From JACDAN01 sp963721345 (lineage in GTDB: Bacteria; Actinomycetota; Thermoleophilia; Gaiellales; Gaiellaceae): a DNA stretch of 64,000 bases. The position numbers were made by a program, and so were the translations under genes. Below, piece by piece: positions 9,185-19,664 of the stretch. The DNA lies in contig CAVRIT010000001.1 in the NCBI GenBank assembly GCA_963721345.1, positions 744,001-808,000 of the forward strand. Reading direction: 5' to 3'. The notes below the pieces were generated by a model. That model was given only the letters and a program-made list of their open reading frames with translations. It made no database searches and was not told the DNA's origin. Positions within the stretch are counted from its first letter, which is position 1. The number at the start of each line of letters is the position of its first letter.

Positions 9185-9781
9185 ATGAGGCCGACTTTCG
9201 TCCACGTTTTCACCGGGCTGTTGCTCGGAATCGCGCTTGCGGGGTTGCTGAACGTCCCGGGTCACGTGGTCGCCCACCAGGAGTCCATCCCGCCCGTGCG
9301 CTCGACTCACGTCCCGAAGGCCGAGCAGGAGCCCGTGATCCGCGTATCGCCGAAGGCGGAACGGCCTGTGGTGAAGCCGCGTCCGCGCGTGAAGACCCGG
9401 ATCGTGATCCGGCCCGTCCTCGTGCGCAGGGTCGTCCGCGTGGCTCAGCCCGCAGCGGCGAAGCCTGCGCCGAGCCCGGCACCCGCCAATCCGCGCGTCG
9501 CGCGGCCAAAGCCGCCGGCGCCCGCGCCGGCACCTGCTCCTCCGCCGCCGCCCGCACCGCCGGCGCCGAGGGCCGCAGCATCCCAGCCGCAGCCACCGCC
9601 GCCGCCGCTCCCCCGTCCGACGACGATGAGGAAGACGAGGACGATGACGACGGTGGAGACGACGATGACGACGGCGGAGGCGGGGACGATGACGACGATG
9701 ACGACGGCGGAGGCGGGGACGATGACGACGGTGGAGACGACGATGACGACGGCGGAGGCGGGGACGACGACGACTGAGTAA
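9185..9781 (+). CDS. Exported Pro-rich/Asp-rich repeat protein, probably frameshifted
   Basis: The ATG at 9185 follows GGGGAGGAGC. Residues 1-25 form a signal or anchor segment (MRPTFVHVFTGLLLGIALAG). A basic stretch and a long Pro/Ala-rich stretch follow (PAPAPAPPPPPAPPAP). As written, the frame ends in an unusual Thr/Met repeat at 9781. One C missing from the C5 run at 9610-9614 would instead give PPPPPPS followed by a poly-Asp/Gly tail ending at 9777, the normal style for such surface proteins. The gene is divergent from the diguanylate cyclase. Its function may be cell-wall spanning or cation binding. Confidence 0.6.
   Translation: MRPTFVHVFTGLLLGIALAGLLNVPGHVVAHQESIPPVRSTHVPKAEQEPVIRVSPKAERPVVKPRPRVKTRIVIRPVLVRRVVRVAQPAAAKPAPSPAPANPRVARPKPPAPAPAPAPPPPPAPPAPRAAASQPQPPPPPLPRPTTMRKTRTMTTVETTMTTAEAGTMTTMTTAEAGTMTTVETTMTTAEAGTTTTE
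9625..9777 (+). repeat. GAC/GAT-GGC codon repeat region
   Basis: Imperfect tandem units of gacgatgacgacg plus gcggaggcgggg build runs of Asp broken by Gly-Gly-Gly-Gly in one frame. This is low-complexity coding DNA rather than a non-coding satellite. Slippage in it is expected and may have helped generate the frame problem just upstream. Confidence 0.75.
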
Positions 9782-9791
9782 TCTGCGCGGC

Positions 9792-9986
9792 GTGCCGCGC
9801 GCCCGCTACCTCGCCACCCGCAAGATGGGCACGGTCGGCCTCGTGCTGACGGCCTGGGACATCTGGCGCCGCATCCCGAAGCGCCAGCGGCAGCAGATCT
9901 ACGGCCAGGTGCGCAAGCACGCACCGACCGTGGCCCGCGCGGTCAATCGCGAAGTGCAGCGCGCCCGCTCAGCCCGCCGGGGCTGA
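9792..9986 (+). CDS. Small basic protein of unknown function (64 aa)
   Basis: The GTG start at 9792 lies 10 bases after the preceding stop. The sequence reads MPRARYLATRKMGTVGLVLT, then AWDIWRRIPKRQRQQIYGQV, and an Arg-rich tail. It has one weakly hydrophobic helix and a strongly basic charge, suggesting membrane-peripheral or nucleic-acid binding. No family is recognised. It is convergent with sucA, 11 bp away. Confidence 0.6.
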   Translation: MPRARYLATRKMGTVGLVLTAWDIWRRIPKRQRQQIYGQVRKHAPTVARAVNREVQRARSARRG

Positions 9987-9997
9987 GCGTCAGGCAT

Positions 9998-12823
<2,826 letters not shown>

Positions 12824-12874
12824 GTCTCTTCTCTCTTCTTTCTAGCAGGGCGCTTTCCCCCGCCGGCGGCGCGG

Positions 12875-13138
12875 CTACCAGAGCGGCCGCGAACCGAGCA
12901 CCGAGACGGTCATCCCGATGAAGAACCCGATCGCCGCGAAAGCGACGCCGACGGCGGCCAGTCGCTGGTTGCGGTTGGCCATGGCGGCCGCGACGAAGCT
13001 GATCACGATCGCGGCGACCCCGATCACCACCGGCCGCTCTACCGTGGCGATCGCACCACCGACCATCGCGAGGGTGGCGAGGAAGCCTGCGACGACCTCG
13101 GCGGGCCCGTCGCGGCGGTCGTCCGGGACGGCGCTCAT
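12875..13138 (-). CDS. Small membrane protein (87 aa)
   Basis: Three predicted hydrophobic segments (VVAGFLATLAMVGGAIATV, VVIGVAAIVISFVAAAMA, LAAVGVAFAAIGFFIGMTV) follow a short polar N-terminus. The family is not recognised. Its ATG overlaps the stop of the upstream small membrane-protein gene (ATGA), and it lies 51 bp before sucA, so the three may form an operon. A link to respiration is only positional. Confidence 0.7.
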   Translation of the reverse strand: MSAVPDDRRDGPAEVVAGFLATLAMVGGAIATVERPVVIGVAAIVISFVAAAMANRNQRLAAVGVAFAAIGFFIGMTVSVLGSRPLW

Positions 13139-13371
13139 CGGAGCGGAACCCTCGCGACGCGCTGTCGTGCGGCGTGCCCGTGCGGCCCACCGCGCCTCGA
13201 GCGCCTCGGTCCCGAGTTCCGCGGCGGCACGGGCCGGTCACCCACCCCGACGACCGACACCACGGCCGGTTCCGGCGGACGCGGCTCGGCTCTCACCGCC
13301 CACCAGACGACACCGACCAGGTAGAGGATCGGCAGCTTGAGGACGAGCATCAGGAAGACGATCTCGACCAC
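13135..13371 (-). CDS. Small membrane protein (78 aa)
   Basis: One N-terminal hydrophobic segment (IVFLMLVLKLPILYLVGVVW) is followed by a Pro/Arg-rich cytoplasmic tail. No family is recognised. It is translationally coupled to the next gene by a 4-base overlap. The tail may be shorter in reality, but the frame and overlap support the given end. Confidence 0.6.
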   Translation of the reverse strand: MVEIVFLMLVLKLPILYLVGVVWWAVRAEPRPPEPAVVSVVGVGDRPVPPRNSGPRRSRRGGPHGHAARQRVARVPLR

Positions 13372-13488
13372 GCCGCCATTCTAAGCCCGCTCCACCAAAG
13401 CGTCTTCCTTCACGAAACCTCCAGCGTATTAGGGAAAGTTCGCCTGTCCGGCTGTGGAATTTCCTACACTTCGGTAGGTCAGGGCCCA

Positions 13489-15198
13489 GTGTCTGCAGCG
13501 GTACAGACAGTTGATTACGTCAACGTCGCGGTTTTCACGCTCCTCGCGCTAGCCGCGTTACGACAGTGGCAGCGGGGCGGCGGTCGGCCGGCGTTTTGGG
13601 CGGCGCTCGCCTTCGGGGCGATCGGCTTCGTCGTTCTCGCCGGCCTCTTCACTCCGGAACGGCCGGATGCCCTCTGGGAGCACGCGCTCGTTCGCTTCGA
13701 GATCGCACTGCTCGTGCTCTTCCCGTTCCTGCTCTACAAGTTCACGACCGCCTTCGAGCGGGCGCCGACGGGACTGGAGCGCTTCGCCGGCCTCATGACC
13801 CTCGGACTGATCGTCTGGACCTTCGCGCTGCCGCACTTCCCGGAGGAGGGAGAGGACGGGTCGAGGGGCTTCCAGGCGTATCTGGTCGCGTTTCTCTTCC
13901 ACTGGGCGGCGCTCTCGATCATCGCGGCCATCCGCCTCTGGCGCGCGGGGCGCGGGCAGCCTTCGGTCGCGCAGCGACGGATGCGGTTCCTCGCAGCCGC
14001 CTCGGCGATCCTCACAGCCGCGTTGCTCCTCGCGGGGCTCAGCCCCGGTGAGGACTCGGTGCTCTCGCTCGTGATCGGCATTCTCGCGACGCTCAGCGGG
14101 ATCGGCTTCATCCTCGCCGTGGCTCCTCCGCCGAGCCTGCGGCTGATCTGGCGGCGCCCAGAGGTGGCGCGCGCCCAGAGCGCGGTCGCGGGCCTGATGC
14201 GAGCGGAGACACCGGAGGACGTGACGCGTGGCGTCCTGCCTCCGATGCTCGCGATGGTCGGCGCCCGCTCGGTCGAGCTGCGCGATGCGAGCGGTCAGAT
14301 CGTCGGCTCGTACCGCTCTCAGGAGGCGCGCGAGGACGACGACGTCGAGGCGCTCGACCTGCCGCTCGAGGGCGGCAGCCTCAGGGTCTGGACGAGCCGC
14401 CACGCACCGTTCTTCGGCGAGGAGGAGCTCACGACGCTGCGGACGCTGGGAACGCTGACGGAGCTGGCGCTCGACCGCGCGCGACTCTTCAGCCAGGAGC
14501 AGGCCGCGCGGCGAGCGCTCGAGGAGGCCGACGAGCTGAAGATGAACTTCATCGCGCTGGCCGCGCACGAGCTCCGCACGCCGGCCGCTGTGATCCACGG
14601 CGTGATCGAAACGCTCGAGCGGCGCGCCGGAGAGCTGGAGGAGAGCCAGCGAGAGGATCTCGAGCAGATGCTGCGGACCCAGGCCGGCGGGCTCAAGACG
14701 CTCGTCGAGCAGCTCCTGGACCTCTCTCGACTGGACGCTCAGGCCGTCTCGATCGCACCCATGCGCATCTCGGTGCGCGCCCGGGTCGAGGAGGTCGTGA
14801 TGCTCGCGGCGGGATCTCGCTCCGACGAGGTCGAGGTCGAAGTCGCCGCCGACCTCGAGGCGCTCGTGGACCCCGACGCGTTCGACCGGATCATCTCCAA
14901 CCTCGTCGGCAATGCGCTGCGCTACGGCCAGTCGCCGATCAGGGTGATGGCCGATCGAGAAGAGGGCCGTCTCCACGTCGTGGTCGAGGATTGCGGTGAG
15001 GGAGTGCCGCACGAGTTCGTGCCGAAGCTGTTCGAGCGCTTCTCGCGGAGCGACCCGTCGCGGCGGCGCGCAGGAGGAACTGGTCTCGGCCTTGCCATCG
15101 CGCACTCCTACGCCGAGGCACACAGCGGCGAGCTCAGCTACCGCGAGGCGCAGCCGCACGGCGCGCGCTTCGAGCTCGTCCTGCCGAACGCGGTCTAG
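13489..15198 (+). CDS. Membrane sensor histidine kinase
   Basis: 569 residues from GTG at 13489. The N-terminal half has about seven TM segments (AALRQWQRGGGRPAFWAALA begins the first loop), a 7TM-type sensor arrangement. A GAF-like segment follows (residues about 225-340), then HisKA with the phospho-acceptor His in NFIALAAHELRTPAAVIHG and an HATPase domain with NLVGNALRYG and GGTGLGLAIAHSY. It lacks a receiver domain, and no response regulator gene lies beside it, so its partner is elsewhere. It is convergent with the downstream ABC operon; the stop codons overlap. Confidence 0.9.
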   Translation: MSAAVQTVDYVNVAVFTLLALAALRQWQRGGGRPAFWAALAFGAIGFVVLAGLFTPERPDALWEHALVRFEIALLVLFPFLLYKFTTAFERAPTGLERFAGLMTLGLIVWTFALPHFPEEGEDGSRGFQAYLVAFLFHWAALSIIAAIRLWRAGRGQPSVAQRRMRFLAAASAILTAALLLAGLSPGEDSVLSLVIGILATLSGIGFILAVAPPPSLRLIWRRPEVARAQSAVAGLMRAETPEDVTRGVLPPMLAMVGARSVELRDASGQIVGSYRSQEAREDDDVEALDLPLEGGSLRVWTSRHAPFFGEEELTTLRTLGTLTELALDRARLFSQEQAARRALEEADELKMNFIALAAHELRTPAAVIHGVIETLERRAGELEESQREDLEQMLRTQAGGLKTLVEQLLDLSRLDAQAVSIAPMRISVRARVEEVVMLAAGSRSDEVEVEVAADLEALVDPDAFDRIISNLVGNALRYGQSPIRVMADREEGRLHVVVEDCGEGVPHEFVPKLFERFSRSDPSRRRAGGTGLGLAIAHSYAEAHSGELSYREAQPHGARFELVLPNAV

Positions 15199-15893
15199 CC
15201 GCCGGCGCCGTTCACGAGCGAGCCGTCGCGCAGCTCGATCACGTGGTCGCCCTGGCCGATCAGGAGGGGGTCGTGCGTGGCGACGATCACCGAGACGCCA
15301 CGCTCGTCGACGAGCTTCCGCAGGACGCCCATGATCGTCCGTCCCCGGTTGGAGTCGAGCTGGGCTGTCGGCTCGTCGGCGATCAGCAGCTTCGGCTCGT
15401 TCGCCAGTGCGCGGGCGATTGCGACGCGCTGCTGCTCGCCGCCCGACAGCTCCTGCGGGCGGTGGTTGGCGCGATCGGCCAGGTCGACGAGGCGCAGCAG
15501 CTCGCGGGCGCGCTCCGTGCGCTCTCCCGGATCGACCTTCTGAAGCCGCAGCGGCACCTCGACGTTCTCCGCGGCGGTCAGGATCGGGATCAGGCCGAAC
15601 GACTGGAAGACGAAGCCGATGTCCTCGCGCCGGTACTCGACGAGCTGGTCCTCCGGCAGAGACGAGACCTCGCGGCCCCCCACCGCGACGCGTCCCGAGG
15701 TCGGCCGGTCGAGCCCGCCGATCATGTTCAGGAGCGTCGTCTTGCCCGAGCCGGAGCGCCCCTGGACGACGCAGAGCTCGCCGGCCGGAATCACGGTGGT
15801 GACGTCCAGCAGTGCATGCACACGCGCAGCGCCGTTGCGGTACTCCTTCGTCACTTCCTCGAGCTCGACCAGCGTCCGGTTCTCAGTCGCCAT
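15195..15893 (-). CDS. ABC transporter ATPase (LolD/MacB type) 1
   Basis: 232 residues. Walker A is GRSGSGKTTLLNMIGGLDRP, the signature is LSGGEQQRVAIARALANEP and Walker B is LLIADEPTAQLD; the H-loop is ATHDP. The short GLDRPTSGRV spacing and QSFGLIPILTAAENVEVPL are typical of ATPases that drive FtsX-type permeases. The ATG at 15893 overlaps the preceding ATPase gene by 11 bases. It is the last gene of a four-gene operon with two permeases. Confidence 0.92.
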   Translation of the reverse strand: MATENRTLVELEEVTKEYRNGAARVHALLDVTTVIPAGELCVVQGRSGSGKTTLLNMIGGLDRPTSGRVAVGGREVSSLPEDQLVEYRREDIGFVFQSFGLIPILTAAENVEVPLRLQKVDPGERTERARELLRLVDLADRANHRPQELSGGEQQRVAIARALANEPKLLIADEPTAQLDSNRGRTIMGVLRKLVDERGVSVIVATHDPLLIGQGDHVIELRDGSLVNGAGG

Positions 15894-16797
15894 TGCGGCC
15901 ACCGTCCGTTTGCGGGTGGATCGCGATGTGGTCGGGCTCCAGGATGAGCCGCACGCGCCGCTCGAGACCGAGCGCCGAGACGTACTCGCTCGGCAGCTGC
16001 AGCCGGCCCGCACGGTCGAGCACCGCGAGCTCCTCCGCGACGAGCTCCTCGCCGCCGTCGCGGCGACGGCGCAGGGTCTCGGTGGCGGTCCGGCCGTCGC
16101 GGATCCCGATCGTCCGGTGTACCTGCTCGGAGACGAGCGGGTCGTGGGTGAAGACGACGATCGTCACGCCGAGCTCCCCGTTCACGGAGCGGAAGGTCTC
16201 GAAGAGCTCGTTCGCGTTCTCGGTGTCGAGCTCACCGGTCGGCTCGTCCGCCAGCAGGACGCTCGGCTCGTTCGCGAGCGCGATTGCGACCGCGACACGC
16301 TGCTGCTCGCCTCCCGAGAGCGCGTCCGGCCTATGGCCGGCTCGCCCGGAGAGCCCGACGAGCTCCAAGAGCTCGGAGACGCGCTGACGGCGCCGGCTCC
16401 GCGACGTACCCTCGAGCGTCATCGGCAGCTCGACGTTCTCCGCAGCCGTCAGGTACGGCAGGAGATTGCGCGACGTCTGCTGCCAGACGAAGCCGACGAC
16501 GCGGCGTCGGTAGAGGGTGCGCTCGCGCTCCGCGAGAGTGACGAGATCTCGGCCCGCGACCTCGACGCGGCCCGCCGTCGGCAGGTCGACGCCGCCGAGG
16601 ATGTTCTGCAGCGTCGACTTCCCGCTGCCCGAAGCGCCGACGATCGCAATCAGGTCGCCCTCCTCGACGAGCAGGTCGAGCCCCTGGAGGGCGACGACCT
16701 CGAGATCGGCGACCTTGTAGATCTTGACGACGTTCTCGCAGACGATCGCGTACTGCAGCGCAGTTTCCACGGCGCCAGGATATGCAGCGGCACTCAT
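15883..16797 (-). CDS. ABC transporter ATPase 2 with C-terminal AbrB-like domain
   Basis: 304 residues. The ATPase domain covers residues 15-235, with GASGSGKSTLQNILGG, LSGGEQQRVAVAIALANEP, VLLADEPTGELD and FTHDP. The remaining about 60 residues end with LAVLDRAGRLQLPSEYVSAL and GLERRVRLILEPDHIAIHP, which look like an AbrB/SpoVT swapped-hairpin domain normally used for DNA binding. Such a fusion to a transporter ATPase is unusual and could couple transport to gene control or to dimerisation. Its start overlaps the permease gene by 4 bases. Confidence 0.9.
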   Translation of the reverse strand: MSAAAYPGAVETALQYAIVCENVVKIYKVADLEVVALQGLDLLVEEGDLIAIVGASGSGKSTLQNILGGVDLPTAGRVEVAGRDLVTLAERERTLYRRRVVGFVWQQTSRNLLPYLTAAENVELPMTLEGTSRSRRRQRVSELLELVGLSGRAGHRPDALSGGEQQRVAVAIALANEPSVLLADEPTGELDTENANELFETFRSVNGELGVTIVVFTHDPLVSEQVHRTIGIRDGRTATETLRRRRDGGEELVAEELAVLDRAGRLQLPSEYVSALGLERRVRLILEPDHIAIHPQTDGGRNGD

Positions 16798-19664
16798 CGC
16801 TCTCCGATCCGTAGGGCGCTGTCGAGACCGGCCCGTCTCGCTCGCAGCCCGACGATCACGACCGTCGCGGCGACGAGCGCGACCAGTCCCGCGCCGACGA
16901 AGACAGGCGTTCGCCAGGGGATCACGATCGAGGTCGAGCCCTGCCCCGTGAAGAACGCGAGGTCGAGGCCCGGCGCGATCAGGTGCGGGATCGCGACGCC
17001 GAGGCCGATTCCCACGGCCAGCGCGGTCACGACGAGCGGCGCGAGCTCCACCGCGGCGAGCACGAGAGCGTGCCGCGGCGACGCGCCCATCGTTCGCACG
17101 AGCGCCAGGTCGCGCGAGCGCGAGCGGGCGGCGATCAGCGCGAGGAGTCCGACCGCCACAGCGCCGTAGAGCGCGGCGAGCACGATCGCGGCGCGGAAGC
17201 CGCGGAAGACGTTGTCGACGAGCGGCGACTCCCGCTGGCGATCGACAACGTCGGCGCGGGTCTCGACGTCCGCCCGCGGCGCGAGCTCCGCAACGGCGTC
17301 GCGGACCGCCGAAGCTCCGACGCCTCCGACGTAGAGACGGTTCGGCCGGACGATCTCGCCCTCCGCCTCTGTCTTCTTCAGCTCCTCGTACGGGACGATG
17401 GCGAAGGGCGTGTCGGCCGGAACGCCGGGGAAGCTCTCCCGGTTCCCGATCGTCAGGGTGCTCACGGTCACCCGCGGCAGCCGGATCTGGAACGTTCCCG
17501 TCGCCGGCCAGTTGTTCGAGACGAGCGCGGGGATCAACCCTGGGATCGGCGCGTTGCGCAGCTCGTTCGGGAAGCGCATGGCGGCGGGCGTGCCTCTGAC
17601 GATCCGCTCGTACGCGCCCAGCTCGACGGCGATCATGATCGTCTCCTGGCCCGGCGCGCCCGCCTCGGCATCCTGGACGTACGCCCGCGCGACGTCGCCC
17701 TCCTTGTCGAGACGCTCGACGAGCCGATCCGGCAGCGTCGCGTCGAGGGGCGCCTCGATTCGGGCGTCAGCTCCGACCACGCGCCAGGCCGACCCGTTCT
17801 GGCCGGCTCCGAGGGTCGCCAGCATCGCTGCGGAGAAACAGGTGATCGCGAGCGCCAGGACGAGCACGAGCAGCGGCGCAGCACCGATGTCGGACTGGCG
17901 CGCCGCGCGGCTGAGGCCGAGGTGCACGGGGAGCCCGCGAGACCGGCGCAGCAGCCTCGAGATGGCCCTGATCGGCAACGGGTAGAGGCGCAGCGCGACG
18001 ATCCCGCACGCGAGTCCCAGCAGCACGGGCACGGCGGCCAGATACGGATCGAAGCCTTCAGCCCCGCTCGACTCCAGCCCGCGCCGGCGCAGCAGGTAGA
18101 CGCCGCCGGCCGCCGCGACCACGATCGCGCCTTCGAGCGCCAGCCGCCGCGGCGAGAGGCGTCCGACGACGACGTCCTCACGGCCCAGCGGTCCGAGCGG
18201 GCGGCGCGCGACGCCGGAGATCGTCGCGACGAGCAGGAAGACCGCTGCAGCCACCAGTCCGGCGGCCAGCCAGGCCGAGAGGCTGCTGGCACGCGCCGGG
18301 ATGACGAGCACCGCGGCGAGCCAGCCGAGCAGGCCGGCCGGCAGGGCGATCATCAGGCCCTCGGCCGCCTGCGCGGAAAGCACCTGGAGGGGTGACGCCC
18401 CGCGGGTGCGTGACACGCCTGTCTCGGTTCGACGCCGCGAATACCACAGGGCGGCCAGGAGCCCGACGTTCGCCAGTGCGCACGCCAGGAGCCCGATCGC
18501 CGCTACGGCGAGCAGCGTCTCGGCCTGCGAGCGCGCGGTTGCGTAAGCCTGGAAGACCTCCCCCAGCCTGGTCTCCACCTTGTCGTCGAGCGGCCCCGCC
18601 GCCGCGTAGCGCGTCTCCAGCTCGGCGACTGCGCCCGTCAACTCGTCCGACCGCCCCGCATCGAAGCGATCTGCATCGACGAAGTGCCGGAACTCGTAGG
18701 TCAGTGGGACCGAGCGCGTCGCCGCGAGCAGATTCGAGTAGGCCTCCGGCGCGGTGAGGGCGTGGGCGTAGACGCGCGTCGTGTCGACGTCCTGTGTGCG
18801 CTGGACGTTGGGCGTCTGGACGATCTGCTCGCCGAACCAGTACGGCGCGCGCAGGTCCTTGGCGGCAATCAGGCCGACGACTTTCAGCACCACCGGCTTG
18901 GCGTCGCGAACGGCGACGCCGGAGAGCGCGAACTCGGTGCGGTCCGGCAGGTACACGGCGCGATCGCCGACCCCGAGGCGAAGCTCGCGGGCCGTCGGCG
19001 CCGACAGCGCGACCTCGACCACAGGGACGCGACTCGCCCAGGAGACGAACTCGACCTGGCCGGTTCGGAAGGGTCCCGCGGAGACGAAGACGGGCTGCCT
19101 GACCTCGGGCCTCGCCTGCTCGCGGGTCGCCCGCGGCAGCCTCCCCTTGACCACCTTGACCTGCGAAGCGATGCCGTCCTGCGCGCGGAAGGTCAGGTAG
19201 CGGATCAGTCCGGGTGCGGCGCCGGGCGTCGAGGCGCCCTGCGTGGGCGCGCTGTCCTCCGCGTCGGGCTGGAAGATGTACCGCGGCGTTCGAACGACGA
19301 CGGTGGACTCGCGAATCGCGTCTCGAAGCGACGCTGGGAGCTCCGACCGGGAGCGGGCCGCCCGGTCCACGACCGGCGCCAGCTGGTCCGACACGGCACC
19401 CGCCGGAAGCCGTCTGGTCTCGAGCTGCCTGAGGTTGCGGTTCTCGATCGGAGCGGCCTGGACCATGTAGCGCAGGCCGTCGTCGGAGACGTCGTTGAAG
19501 AGGCGGGGCAGGGCGGCAAAGATGAAGCAGGTGAGGGCGAGCAGGGCGAGCATCGCCAGCGCCGGCACCGGGTCGAGGCGCACGCGTCGGAGGAAGAGCT
19601 GGGCTCCGCCGAGCGCCGCCGAGAGCCGGCCGGGTCTCCGCGCGGGTGCGGTGGCGACGCTCAC
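16794..19664 (-). CDS. FtsX-type ABC permease 1 (956 aa)
   Basis: The large permease has a TM near residues 32-55, a long extracytoplasmic region, a TM cluster around 385-535, a second extracytoplasmic region and a final three-TM FtsX module (AAIVLAALYGAVAVGLLALI, ALVLAAVELAPLVVTALAV, PVFVGAGLVALVAATVVIV). This duplicated FtsX layout matches permeases that move lipids, lipoproteins or peptides, or act as mechanotransmitters. The substrate cannot be assigned. The gene overlaps both neighbours by 4 bases, so the products should be made in fixed ratio. Confidence 0.88.
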   Translation of the reverse strand: MSVATAPARRPGRLSAALGGAQLFLRRVRLDPVPALAMLALLALTCFIFAALPRLFNDVSDDGLRYMVQAAPIENRNLRQLETRRLPAGAVSDQLAPVVDRAARSRSELPASLRDAIRESTVVVRTPRYIFQPDAEDSAPTQGASTPGAAPGLIRYLTFRAQDGIASQVKVVKGRLPRATREQARPEVRQPVFVSAGPFRTGQVEFVSWASRVPVVEVALSAPTARELRLGVGDRAVYLPDRTEFALSGVAVRDAKPVVLKVVGLIAAKDLRAPYWFGEQIVQTPNVQRTQDVDTTRVYAHALTAPEAYSNLLAATRSVPLTYEFRHFVDADRFDAGRSDELTGAVAELETRYAAAGPLDDKVETRLGEVFQAYATARSQAETLLAVAAIGLLACALANVGLLAALWYSRRRTETGVSRTRGASPLQVLSAQAAEGLMIALPAGLLGWLAAVLVIPARASSLSAWLAAGLVAAAVFLLVATISGVARRPLGPLGREDVVVGRLSPRRLALEGAIVVAAAGGVYLLRRRGLESSGAEGFDPYLAAVPVLLGLACGIVALRLYPLPIRAISRLLRRSRGLPVHLGLSRAARQSDIGAAPLLVLVLALAITCFSAAMLATLGAGQNGSAWRVVGADARIEAPLDATLPDRLVERLDKEGDVARAYVQDAEAGAPGQETIMIAVELGAYERIVRGTPAAMRFPNELRNAPIPGLIPALVSNNWPATGTFQIRLPRVTVSTLTIGNRESFPGVPADTPFAIVPYEELKKTEAEGEIVRPNRLYVGGVGASAVRDAVAELAPRADVETRADVVDRQRESPLVDNVFRGFRAAIVLAALYGAVAVGLLALIAARSRSRDLALVRTMGASPRHALVLAAVELAPLVVTALAVGIGLGVAIPHLIAPGLDLAFFTGQGSTSIVIPWRTPVFVGAGLVALVAATVVIVGLRARRAGLDSALRIGER

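Noticed and set aside
9625..9777. Possible CRISPR or satellite array
   Set aside because: Units are short codon repeats (GAC/GAT/GGC) without spacers; this is low-complexity coding sequence.
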